From: Trichomonas vaginalis G3
Taxonomy: Eukaryota > Parabasalia > Trichomonadida > Trichomonadidae
Direction: 5' to 3'
Length of the DNA: 64,000 nt
Assembly (NCBI RefSeq): GCF_026262505.1
Contig: NC_067203.1
Coordinates: forward strand, 22,177,411-22,241,410
Shown here: in pieces, positions 9,606-18,518 of the stretch
Layout of the letters: each line of letters begins with the position of its first letter
How positions within the stretch are numbered: position 1 is the first letter of the stretch
Made by a program: the position numbers and the translations under genes
The notes under the pieces: model-generated
The model's input: the letters and a program-made list of their open reading frames with translations, nothing else
What the model was told of the DNA's origin: nothing
Databases searched by the model: none

Positions 9606-10082
9606 ATGGTAAAGCGTTATTTTCCAGTGATAAATAAAACTAGAATAAGATTACCTCAAGAATTCATAAATTCAACGAATAAGAAATTCATTCATGTTAT
9701 AAATTTTAGTTTTTCAGAAAATATGAGTCGATGTCATTCATCATCAGGTTATATTTCACTTCATTCAAATTTAGTTCAATCAAACCCATATAATGACCAT
9801 TTCATAAGATTTTCAGATGGTATTAAAAATGTAATTGATAGATTAAAATATGAACAGATTGACAATATCGAATTTTTGGAATTTTGGTTTAAATATCCCG
9901 ATGGAAAAAAGATTGAAGTTAAAGATAAAGCTGATACTATAACAAAAACAATTACAATGACCGATCCGGATAGTGGGGAACAAAAAGAAATAAAACAAAC
10001 GATAGAAACTGGTGAAAGGTCAATTATTATCGATTATGATTCAAAGGATTATTATTCGATAATGTTAATGCTTGAATATTAA
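9606..10082 (+). CDS. Maverick 158-residue protein, possible minor capsid/penton
   Basis: The start at 9606 is preferred over an in-frame ATG at 9579, because the latter lies inside the divergent gene and the T-rich promoter block falls between. The protein begins MVKRYFPVIN and is rich in beta-prone stretches, with conserved HSNLVQSNPYNDHF. Copy B (38262-38741) is intact with a small indel near residue 38. A single jelly-roll minor capsid protein is plausible from size, predicted beta content and position, but I cannot show homology. It converges on the 233-residue gene with a 4-base overlap. Confidence 0.65.
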   Translation: MVKRYFPVINKTRIRLPQEFINSTNKKFIHVINFSFSENMSRCHSSSGYISLHSNLVQSNPYNDHFIRFSDGIKNVIDRLKYEQIDNIEFLEFWFKYPDGKKIEVKDKADTITKTITMTDPDSGEQKEIKQTIETGERSIIIDYDSKDYYSIMLMLEY

Positions 10083-10780
10083 ATAGCCTTAACAAAGAAT
10101 TTTTCAAGTGATATTTTATATTCATCAACTATTTTATTATAAATATCATTATATGTTAAATGAAGTTCAGTTGTTGTTCCGTTCTTTGATATCTTAATTG
10201 TGCTAATATCCTTTATAGGATTTATTTTTGCAACTGTTCCGCAGCATGAAACCTCATCATCTATGAAAAATTGAATCTTCACGTCTGAATCTTGAACATC
10301 ACAAAGAATGGCGATAATGTGAATTAATGATTCATAAGGTAAAATAATTAAACCGGATTGGTCAATTAAATTTATTATTGAATCATAATTATCAGTTATG
10401 ATATCACGGTAAATTTTCATTAATTCAGAATTAATGTCTATTTTATATGGCGCATTGCGACTGTAATCGTAGATTCCTGGGTTCTCGATGTTTGATGAAA
10501 GAGGTGGGGGGTATGTTGGATAAGTGGGAATTTCAACAGGTTCTTTACCAGGTTCAGATAAAATGATTGGGTCTCCATTCTCACGGTTTTCTTCATTCTC
10601 CTCATTCTTCGGTAAGTCACGAGTTAATAAATTTGGTTGAGTTGCTGACCTTGTTAATTCAGGACTAACATTAACTTTAACATTTTGAATAATTCGTGAT
10701 TTATCATCATTTACGTTATAACCAACCGTAATCTCTGCTTTTGCGTTAGTGTTCTTTTGACTAGTGAAACGTCTTCTCAT
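10079..10780 (-). CDS. Maverick 233-residue protein of unknown function
   Basis: Begins with a basic tail (MRRRFTSQ), then a likely disordered stretch with acidic (NEENEENRENGD) and proline-rich (YPTYPPPL) parts, then a folded C-terminal half of alternating strands and helices (residues ~110-233). The copy B protein (224 residues) lacks nine residues after the proline-rich part. The start is behind TTTTTTTATTCGAATATAAATG. No family is recognised; a virion-associated DNA-binding or scaffold role would fit the basic N-terminus but is inference. Confidence 0.7.
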   Translation of the reverse strand: MRRRFTSQKNTNAKAEITVGYNVNDDKSRIIQNVKVNVSPELTRSATQPNLLTRDLPKNEENEENRENGDPIILSEPGKEPVEIPTYPTYPPPLSSNIENPGIYDYSRNAPYKIDINSELMKIYRDIITDNYDSIINLIDQSGLIILPYESLIHIIAILCDVQDSDVKIQFFIDDEVSCCGTVAKINPIKDISTIKISKNGTTTELHLTYNDIYNKIVDEYKISLEKFFVKAI

Positions 10781-10812
10781 TTATATTCGAATAAAAAAAT
10801 ATATTTAAACTT

Positions 10813-11710
10813 TTATTTTGCTGGAACTTTTGAATCTATTATTTCCTGTATTTGTTCATGAAGTTGATTTTTAGCATTTTCATCGAAATTAATAGACCGA
10901 ATATATTCATTAATTGCATTCTTATAATCATCTGATTTCTCAAATTTTCTTTTATCTGATTCCTTAACTAAATCATAAGTTAAACCTCGTTGCTGATATA
11001 ATGGTTTCTTAATTAAATCTTTGAATGCTTGAGATAAAGCACCTGATGCAATTCTTGCTACTATAATTGGTTGGAATTGCTGTTTAAGTTCATCTTTAAC
11101 ATTTGCGAAAACTGGATCGAATAAAGCAACTTTAAAGAATTTCTTAGCTGGAATTTCAGTCTAAATTTGCATATTGACCATCAAACTGGTTAGAATATCG
11201 TGGTAATCCATCCGGTCCCTCTTCAATAGCATTTAATTCTTCATTGAAGTAAGAATATGGATTATGACGGTATGAATTAATTGGACCATTTTCACCTTCT
11301 CCAATGTATTGTTTAACAGCTTTTCCATTTTCATCAAATTGCATAGGATAATGTTCATTATATGCTTTACGTTTAGGATAATCCGTCATTGTTAATTTAT
11401 ACCCATTTATGACTTTAATATTTCCTTGACCATCAGTAACGAAAACTTCATTTATTCCATCAGGTTTTCCATTTGGACCCGTAATGTCTGCTTCGTGTGC
11501 TTCCCAATTTGGTCCGTGACGTTTGGCATATGCTTGAGCTTCTGGTAATGTTAAAACGTTTCTCATTTGTTTAACATCCTTTTGAAGACCGGCAACAATG
11601 TGGACTAATTCTTTCATTCCGTCTGGAACTTTCATAGTTCTATTATATGCACCCTTTTTGTTTGTTCCTTGTTTTAATGGAACCTGTAGAAGATTTGCAA
11701 TTTCTGTCAT
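10813..11710 (-). pseudogene. Maverick 299-residue virion-type protein, frameshifted
   Basis: The copy B homologue (39445-40344) is open for 299 codons. Here the frame ends at 11156 because bases are missing around 11155-11168 (ttcagtctaaattt versus ttcaggtctaatattt); the remainder continues to a stop at 10813. The middle has a Gly/Asp-rich segment ([18 protein letters not shown]) followed by INGYKLT and YPKRKAY, a pattern I associate loosely with virion proteins of Polinton-like elements. The function is not assigned. Confidence 0.8.
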
Positions 11711-11750
11711 GTTTAATTATAAATAAAAAATAAAAATTAATTATAAAAAG

Positions 11751-12577
11751 TTATTCGAATTTAATGGAACCTTTATTTAAATCAACTATTATTTTTCCAT
11801 GTTCTCCTAATTGTTGATATTGTGTGTAAAGTTCATTAATGCTCATTGGTAAATTCACTTGATAAAGCATAACGTTCAACTGTTGACGACTAAAACCACT
11901 GAAAATGAAAAGGGTGGACAGGTTTGATTTAATGTTTGTGCTTAATGCTTTAAAGTATTGAACAGCCATGAAGAATGAACACTGAATGTGTCGACATTGA
12001 GTTAATAACTGATTAAAATATGATTTCTCATTTGTTATTAGTTTTGATTTCACCGCATCATCTAGAAAAATGAGTGAATGCAAAAATTCTCTATCAAAAT
12101 TTGAAATAGAAAGTGTTTCAAATAATTCATCCCGTTGTTTATCAATAATTTTATCCTCTAATCCTTGCTTCTTGATTGTATTATATAATTCTTTATACAT
12201 TACAAAGTTTTTTAAATAATCTTCTGCTTCTTCTTGTGATAAATAAATAATTGGAATTTTGATTAAATGCTTTAAAGATTCAAATGTATCATCTGAAGGT
12301 GAACCTGAACGGTTGATATAAATTAACACATGTGAATGGGGGAAGTGTTAGCAATAATGATAATTTGTTTTAATATCGTTAATGTTTTACCTTTATTTTG
12401 TTTACCAATTGCTGCAGTGATTGAATTTAAGTAACATTCAGAATATGGAATTTTCATTAATTTTTCCTTAGATAGAGCATTTCTATTATCACTCAATGCT
12501 TCATTAATCATATCATCTACGTATGTATTATATACTCCTGCTAATTCTTCATAAGGGGTGGATGAATTTAAATCCAT
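11751..12577 (-). pseudogene. A32/FtsK-like genome-packaging ATPase, frameshifted
   Basis: Two overlapping frames (12577-12323 and 12329-11751) together match the intact 275-residue ATPase of copy B. One G is missing from a G-run near 12338-12342 (five G versus six). Walker A (GKQNKGKT) is in the first piece and Walker B (LIFLDDA) in the second, so neither piece can act alone. Known: this family pumps DNA into capsids in Polintons, adenovirus-like and giant viruses. Confidence 0.92.
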
Positions 12578-12601
12578 TTAATCAAAAATAAATTTATAAT
12601 T

Positions 12602-14239
12602 TTAAACATTTCTATTCATCAATATTTCATCATATGAACTTCTATACTGCGGTGGTGTACCTGTTGGATGATATTTCAAACCTTCATCCGGTGTCCATGT
12701 CCAATATGTAGTCCTAGTAAACCAAACCTGAGGAGGATTTGTCACTTTTGAACAGTAAGTGTCATTTTCACCCTGAATGATTGGATAAGCTTTCACTTGT
12801 ACTGTAACTTGTGAGTTGAAAGTTTCTAATCCATCAAAGAATATACCCGCTCCATCACGTTGAACTGGAATAGTGCATAAGAATGAAGTTTGGTCTTTCC
12901 ATGTTCTAGCTAATGGCGTGCCATTATCATCATTCAGTGGTCTAGTTAATGAGTCCTCGTATTCTTCGTGCATTCATTCACTCCATCTAAATCAGAAGCT
13001 TGAAGCATACGTGTAAAGAATATGTCACCCACTGTGGTCATCGCTTGATCGGGGAAGTTTCTGGAATCTATAGTGACCTGAAGACCTCGAAGCATTGGAT
13101 TTTCTAAAACTGTTCTTTGCATTGCATTCTTCGGAAATGTTAACACAACATCTGTAACATTATGAAGAGCGTATGAGAAATCTGAGCTGATACCTTCAGA
13201 GTGATGCAACCTCCATTTAGTGAACGAACGTCAATATGTTGAGCTGGAATCATGAATGGATCTTCCTTACTAAATAAACGTGGTATTGCTTTAACTGATT
13301 CTTCAATTAAACCGTATCCTGGTGTAATGCATTTATCTCTAAAACTTCCATCTTTGTGCATGAAATAATAACGTCTTCAACTGTTGCGTCAGCAGATGTA
13401 GCGGCTAAGCTTGTAATTAATTTGGCAGGAAGTCCGATTTGTTGGAATTTGCGATCATATTTATAAACATGATTCATAATCTTTTCATAATTTTCATCAG
13501 TTATCTTTTCATAAACGTAATTTTGTAAATCAGCAACTCTTAACGGGTCAACCTGACAAAATACTAAAGTATCCCTGAAAACATAATATTTAAGAATGAT
13601 TTCACCAAATGATTTAGGATAATCATCGAACGCCTGAAATGCTAACAAATCATTTACCGGAATAATCATATCAAAAGTGACATCAACTTCTTCATTTGCT
13701 TTCTTGAAAACTTCTGAAGGGTCAATATATTTACCACATACTGAGTTATCATATTTTTGAACATTATTATATAACGAATGAACAAACTTTTTAACTTTCC
13801 TTTCTGATTTTGGTTTATATGTTGCAAATGCGAAAGATTCACGGGCGCAATCCATTTGAAGATAACCGGCATCACCTCTTTCGGTTTCTACTTCTAATTG
13901 TTTAAAGCTTTGATTTGATGATTTGTAACCAACGAATAAACGCATGCATTTAAAAGCGGCATCGCATGTGAAAGCTTTATTTGAAACTAGAGTTGCTTTA
14001 ACTTTGCGTTTAATATATGTGTCACCTAATTGGTTCACATCATGAGCCGGATTTGTAATTCTTAAATGAGTTTGTTTATCATCAAAATATGGAGTATCAG
14101 AGTCATAACATGAACTTTCAAGTTCTCTATAATATCTTCTACCGTCATTCTTTGCGAATATTTCATTTATCTTTTCGAATGAATGAAATACATTTCCATT
14201 AATCGGTTTAGTGTTTGGCACCAAATAGTTAGTCGTCAT
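12602..14239 (-). pseudogene. Major capsid protein (double jelly-roll type), three frameshifts
   Basis: Matches the 546-residue capsid protein of copy B. Single-base deletions lie near 13337, 13199 and 12967, each in a place where copy B has one more base, and split it into four overlapping frames. The sequence otherwise stays close to copy B, so the breaks look recent. The assignment as major capsid rests on size, beta-rich composition, position beside the packaging ATPase, and what is known of Maverick gene content. Confidence 0.85.
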
Positions 14240-14308
14240 TTATTATTAAATAAAAAATCAAAATTAAAAGATGAAAATGAATTTTTAATTTTAATGAAAT
14301 AATCAACT

Positions 14309-14524
14309 ATGGCTGCAGGTATATTTAAGAAACTGTGGGATAAAGTAAAAAGAGGAGCGCATAAAGTTTGGGAAGGGATTAAGAAAGGAGCAAATTGGAT
14401 ATTTAAGAATAAAGAAGCAATTAGTGACGTTGCTGAATCAATAACGCCAAAAGCTGCCCCAATAAGAGAAATTTTAAATAAAGGAGAAAAAGTTTATCAA
14501 AGACTACAACCGATACTAAGATAA
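14309..14524 (+). CDS. 71-residue amphipathic basic peptide
   Basis: Begins MAAGIFKKLWDKVKRGAHKV; the first ~33 residues form a basic amphipathic helix rich in Trp/Phe/Ile. A second helical part follows, ending RLQPILR. It is intact in both copies (copy B 42949-43164). Its N-terminus resembles that of the oppositely oriented 78-residue gene nearby, so the two may be paralogues. By analogy with membrane-active internal capsid proteins (adenovirus pVI type) it could help membrane crossing. That role is inference. Confidence 0.7.
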   Translation: MAAGIFKKLWDKVKRGAHKVWEGIKKGANWIFKNKEAISDVAESITPKAAPIREILNKGEKVYQRLQPILR

Positions 14525-14544
14525 AAATAATATTTATTTTTCCA

Positions 14545-14782
14545 CTACTTTCCTCCTATTTTATTAAGTATTCCTTCAGCAATTCCACCAACTGCGTTAC
14601 CTGCTTGTGCTCCCATCGCTGGATTACCTGCTTTAGCACCTAATACTCCTCCTATGATAGTTCCTGCCGTTTTCGCTACTGGTGCCAAAAAGTTTGCAAC
14701 GGGTTTTAATAATCTTTTGATGAACCCAACTTGCAGCTTTCTTAATTCCTTCCCATAATTTTTTAAAGAATCCTGCCGCCAT
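14545..14782 (-). pseudogene. Amphipathic Gly/Ala-rich peptide gene, frameshifted
   Basis: Counterpart of the intact 78-residue gene at 43185-43421. An extra T near 14703-14707 (gggttttaat versus gggtttaat) shifts the frame after about 32 codons. The start at 14782 keeps MAAGFFKKLW, and the old stop TAG remains at 14547-14545. It is convergent with the 71-residue gene, 20 bp apart. Confidence 0.8.
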
Positions 14783-14848
14783 CTCTGATTTAATATTAAT
14801 TAAAAAATATATTTCATCACTTATATTCTAATTTTTATTTAATGATAA

Positions 14849-15256
14849 ATGAAACCGATTTTAAAAATAAATGAAACAAAGGAGGAAGAAATAAATGAAA
14901 GTGAAAATGTTCAACAAAAAATAAACGTTGTTAAACCAATTACTGAAATAAAAATTTTTTCATCTGTTGATGAATTTAATGACTATTATGCTAATAATAA
15001 AAAATTATTTGAAGAATTGACAACATGTAAATTGAATAAAATGTTTAAAGTTGAGGACAGAGTCCAAGACCCGGAGGGTCATGGATTCAAAATTTCAAAA
15101 ATAAAAGGTGTTGTTAGTTTAAAATCTATTCCTCAATCAAGAATCACCTCATTAATGAAAATTGATGATTTAACAAAAAGAATAGAAATTATTGAAGAGC
15201 GAATAAATCAAATTATTGATTTCATAAATCATGACTCGTTGAGCCCGGGTCCTTAA
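14849..15256 (+). CDS. Maverick 135-residue acidic/helical protein
   Basis: Intact. An acidic N-terminus (KEEEINESENVQQK) is followed by a compact domain with YYANNKKLFEEL, FKISKIKGVVSLKSIP and a C-terminal coiled-coil-like helix (TKRIEIIEERINQIIDF). Copy B (43488-43856) is 122 residues. Copy A has a nine-residue in-frame mini-hairpin insertion (15055-15080) and an altered tail, because a second GC-rich block begins at its 3' end. A DNA-binding role is possible but not shown. Confidence 0.7.
   Translation: MKPILKINETKEEEINESENVQQKINVVKPITEIKIFSSVDEFNDYYANNKKLFEELTTCKLNKMFKVEDRVQDPEGHGFKISKIKGVVSLKSIPQSRITSLMKIDDLTKRIEIIEERINQIIDFINHDSLSPGP
15055..15080. repeat. Mini-hairpin pair in the 135-residue gene
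   Basis: ggac-aga-gtcc (15055-15065) and gaccc-gga-gggtc (15068-15080), a 27-nt in-frame addition absent from copy B. Confidence 0.82.
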
Positions 15257-15263
15257 AGCTCAA

Positions 15264-15291
15264 GGCACAAAGTGCCCAGGACTTAAAGTCC
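15264..15291. repeat. Mini-hairpin pair between convergent genes
   Basis: ggcac-aaa-gtgcc (15264-15276) and ggact-taa-agtcc (15279-15291). They lie in a GC-rich block from about 15235 that forms the tails of both neighbouring genes. Absent from copy B. Confidence 0.82.
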
Positions 15292-15762
15292 ATCACTGAG
15301 TTCAAGGTTATATTCATCAAATATTTCATTATTAAATGCAACTTCTGCTAGTTTATTTATTTTTTCAATACGATCATTTGAAAGTCTATCGTTTAATTTT
15401 TTCTGAAGTTTTTCATTTTCTAGTTCTGAAACTTTATTTGGATGATATTTAAACCCGTTAAATTCTTTTTCCTCAGTTTTGATCATTAATTTACAAAGAA
15501 CTTTTGTGGTTGGAATTCGTTTAAACCATTTATCATTAATATTTGTTATAAATTCAATATCTGGAATTAATTCCCAAATTTTTGCATTTTCAATTAATTT
15601 ATTATCAAATGCAAAAGCAATAGGTTTAATATTAAACTTACCTTTATAATATATACTTTCTACATAATCATCGAAATAAACATCTACTTGTTTAACATTT
15701 TCAAGAATTGGTGAAAGAACATCCATTAATTGATTGACGGTTACGAATCTTGATCCACTCAT
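15283..15762 (-). CDS. Copy A-specific 159-residue protein
   Basis: No counterpart exists in copy B, where the right terminal repeat begins instead. The start is behind TTTATTTTTTTAATTCGTAAGAAAATG, the same promoter type as other element genes. The N-terminus (SRFVTVNQLMDVLSPIL) looks like a small helical domain, and the middle has aromatic-rich strands (VYFDDYVESIYYKGKF). The C-terminal ~50 residues are Lys/Glu/Asn-rich and helical. The last codons fall inside a mini-hairpin. No family is recognised. Confidence 0.65.
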   Translation of the reverse strand: MSGSRFVTVNQLMDVLSPILENVKQVDVYFDDYVESIYYKGKFNIKPIAFAFDNKLIENAKIWELIPDIEFITNINDKWFKRIPTTKVLCKLMIKTEEKEFNGFKYHPNKVSELENEKLQKKLNDRLSNDRIEKINKLAEVAFNNEIFDEYNLELSDGL

Positions 15763-15878
15763 TTTCTTACGAATTAAAAAAATAAATTATTCAAAAAATG
15801 TAAGACATGAATTTTTAAAGTTTATTTTTTTTATTTTTTTTATTTTTTTTTATTTCATTATGGTAGTGAATCTTTCAT

Positions 15879-16463
15879 TCATGAATGATAATTATATCTG
15901 ATTTCTTTTACTCTCTCATACATACTAGATTTGAAGAATTCAGAACATTTCCCATAATCTCCTAAATGTTTTCTTATCCCTAACGTGTGCCAGTTATTAT
16001 ATGAAACTGTATAAACTTTATCTTTATCTTTACACCTTTCATCACTTCCAATATATTTATATCTCAGTTTTGATTTAGCATTTTCATATTCATTAGCGTT
16101 TAATAATTCGCAGTCTTCCTTTTTAAATTGATGTTTAAGATATTCAGGATTTAATACTCTACGTTTATATGCTCCTAACTTAGTTCTAAAGGTTTTTCTA
16201 CAAAATTTAGGAATTCCATCCTCTTTAATGTCATCAATGATTTCCATTTCATTATTTTCAATTTCTTCTTCTCGTTTATGAGGTCTTTGATTATGACTCC
16301 ATTGATTCCATGAAATTAAATATTCTTTATCATTATATTTATACCTCATTAGCTTATTTTGGCTTTCATATTCATTTAATAATTCACAATCTTCATTTTT
16401 AAATTGAAGTTTAACCCATTCAGGATTTAAACAATGTTTAATTAATCGCGGAATATCTGACAT
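15879..16463 (-). CDS. Copy A terminal gene with an internal duplication
   Basis: 194 residues from the second of two adjacent ATGs (MSDIPRLI). Two related halves each contain LNPE(W/Y)xKxQFKxEDCELLN, then xRYKY, then a Tyr/Ser/Trp-rich strand (SWNQW and SYNNW). A nucleic-acid-binding domain of the kind repeated in homing-endonuclease-associated proteins is possible; I do not recognise it firmly. Pieces of its 5' part survive inside both terminal repeats of copy B, so an ancestor of copy B carried it at the end of the element. Confidence 0.6.
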   Translation of the reverse strand: MSDIPRLIKHCLNPEWVKLQFKNEDCELLNEYESQNKLMRYKYNDKEYLISWNQWSHNQRPHKREEEIENNEMEIIDDIKEDGIPKFCRKTFRTKLGAYKRRVLNPEYLKHQFKKEDCELLNANEYENAKSKLRYKYIGSDERCKDKDKVYTVSYNNWHTLGIRKHLGDYGKCSEFFKSSMYERVKEIRYNYHS

Positions 16464-16582
16464 CATCTATATATAGTTTCTTTTATAAAAGATAAAAAAA
16501 TAAATTATTTTAAAATTAATGTTAATTTTTTAATGATTTATAAATAAATATATTTTAATGCATCGTCTATATATAGATGAAA

Positions 16583-16618
16583 CAAAAAAAGTCACTAAAC
16601 CCGCACTCATCTACTACT
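16583..16618. repeat. Right terminus of copy A (conserved end of the inverted repeat)
   Basis: The last ~36 bp match the copy B termini with a few changes (caaaaaaagtcac, then acccgcactcat, then tactact). Further inside, the copy A end differs from copy B and contains two copies of a ctatatatagatga-type motif (about 16461-16478 and 16564-16581). Confidence 0.85.
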
Positions 16619-17139
16619 TTTTTTTTTGAGTTAAAATTTCATTTTAATCATATATTTATGCGCTATATTCATGAAATATTATGATATGATCTATAAAATT
16701 TTATTCAATCTTCTTTTTAGGTTTTTTTTTCAACAAAAATTTAAAATGAATTCAAAATTCAAAGCAGATATAATTTATTGAATGTTCTCTGAATTTTATC
16801 AATAAAGTTGAAAACGTTTCCTGATTATATTTCGAGTCTGAAAATTGGGCAAATAGTTATGTGATACTTGAAAAAATATATCATCCCATTAATTTCGAAT
16901 TTCTTCAGAAATTTTCCCAATATTTTTATAATCTTTTCAAGTTTTTGGTTAAAATAGATACTGGATATAGAAATAGAGTATGCAAAAAATAAAAAACTCA
17001 TTAATATTAATTTTTTTTTAAATTAAAAAAAAGTCCATGTTATGGAGCTTTCTTAAGGTGTCACAAAAATATGACTTGGGAAGAATATTCATACAAAAAT
17101 CGGTGAACCTTCTATCCCAAGTTACACAGTGACAAGTAA
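16619..17139. other. Host intergenic DNA
   Basis: 521 bp of AT-rich DNA between the Maverick end and the next gene. No convincing gene, RNA or repeat seen. Confidence 0.6.
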
Positions 17140-17586
17140 TTAAACATCGGATTGGACATTGCCTTGAGATAACTGGTCATCAAATTGGACATTGCCTTGA
17201 GATAACTGGTCATCAAATTGGACATTGCCTTGAGATAACTGGTCATCAAATTGGACTTTGTTCTGATCTGATGAGGCAACGGAAAACATTGAATCGGGAG
17301 GGATTAACTGAACTGTTATTACTCCTGGCTGTTGTGTCGGAATTGGTGGTGAGACTTGAATTACTGGCATTGGAAGTGCAGATGATTTATTCTTTGTAGA
17401 TCTCTTTCGTGGATTAAGACCATCTGGAGCTAATGGATATGCGAACTGGGGGTTTGCGATGTTTGGATAGAAACCAAACTGTGTTGGATGAAGCAAAACA
17501 CCATGTGAATCGATATAGAGACTTTCAGGATCAGATCTTGGAAATCTGTATTTGATCAAAGCGGTGACTTTATGCTTTGAACACAT
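17140..17586 (-). CDS. 148-residue proline-rich protein with an 11-residue triple repeat
   Basis: Starts seven bases after an initiator-like TCATAT on its strand. The N-terminal ~50 residues look folded (KVTALIKYRFPRSDPESLYID); the middle is Pro/Gln-rich (SPPIPTQQPG). The C-terminus has three units of VQFDDQLSQGN (33-bp repeats, about 17150-17260), the last followed by a diverged stub. Function unknown. The initiator and clean start support a real host gene. Confidence 0.6.
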   Translation of the reverse strand: MCSKHKVTALIKYRFPRSDPESLYIDSHGVLLHPTQFGFYPNIANPQFAYPLAPDGLNPRKRSTKNKSSALPMPVIQVSPPIPTQQPGVITVQLIPPDSMFSVASSDQNKVQFDDQLSQGNVQFDDQLSQGNVQFDDQLSQGNVQSDV

Positions 17587-17593
17587 ACCAAAA

Positions 17594-17599
17594 ATATGA
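17594..17599 (-). promoter_or_regulatory. Initiator-like element TCATAT
   Basis: Matches the T. vaginalis initiator consensus TCA-pyrimidine-W-W (known from the literature) and lies seven bases upstream of the ATG at 17586. Confidence 0.55.
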
Positions 17600-18518
17600 A
17601 AAACCGCAAATTGTCAAAACCGGCAAGAGTTTCTTTGAAATCTAATTTTTTTCACACTTTTCAATGTACGATTTTTAAAAACCGTTTTTAAAAGGAACTT
17701 ATATTGAAACAGTGAGGAGACTAAAAATATTGCAAAATTTATTGTTTGAAAGAATTAATTGAAAATCGGTCATTTTTTTTAAATATTTATGTTTCATTCA
17801 CTGAGTCTTAACAAAATAGGGTGAAAATTGAATAAGTGAAGCGGTTTTAAATTTTCGAACTATGTTGTAATTCTTGAAGAAAATTGATAGCTTTACAAAA
17901 TATGTTCTACATACTTTGTAAAACTTTCAATCTTTGTAAATAATCACAAAAGTGACTAAACTTTTCAGTGGTTAATTTTATTCCTAATCAAAAAGATAAG
18001 AATTAAAAGTGACATAAAGTCCTCACAAAAAATATTGAAAGGATTTTTTTTTACCTCACGTTCTCCAGATTTGTGAACCAGACTTTTAATTCAGTCATGA
18101 TATCACTGTATTGGTTTAATTTTGATATGGGACAGATTTCTATCTATAAAGATTCAATAAATACCTTTTTATTTGGAAATTAATTTCATAAATTTATCCC
18201 ATTCTCAATCTATATCAGTCACGGCTTTCTACTAATATATGTATAAATTGTTTTCTTAAGGATATTCATCTAAGTCATACTCATGCAAATTTGAAGATAA
18301 AAATTCATTGAAATTAGTCAAAATTGTTAATGACTAAATATACCACTTTATTTACATTCAAAGAATCAATTGATTTAGAATGAATGGTAATAAATTATAT
18401 CCGAAATCTTTATGGTCATTATTTTCTACATGTGTAATATAGTATTTTTTTTCTTTTAATGAATTTAAGGATTATTTCGTACGGTAAATAGCAATTATAT
18501 CTTTTTTAAAAATTATTA
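17600..18518. other. Host intergenic DNA
   Basis: About 0.9 kb of AT-rich DNA with scattered stop codons in all frames. Nothing recognisable. Confidence 0.6.

Larger units (their letters stand above)
1..16618 (+). mobile_element. Maverick/Polinton copy A, left end outside the window
   Basis: Seen: the gene order matches copy B (23201-44196) almost gene for gene at high nucleotide identity. The sequence ends at 16618 with the same terminal bases as copy B (RC reads AGTAGTAGATGAGTGCGGG, one base different from copy B). The window opens inside the gene that precedes polymerase B, so by comparison about 0.9 kb is missing on the left. Known: Mavericks carry protein-primed PolB, integrase, packaging ATPase and capsid genes. 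Odd: copy A has frameshifts in most core genes, lacks the primase-helicase cassette of copy B, and carries two extra genes at its right end. A T-run follows the terminus, so no target duplication can be tested. Confidence 0.93.
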
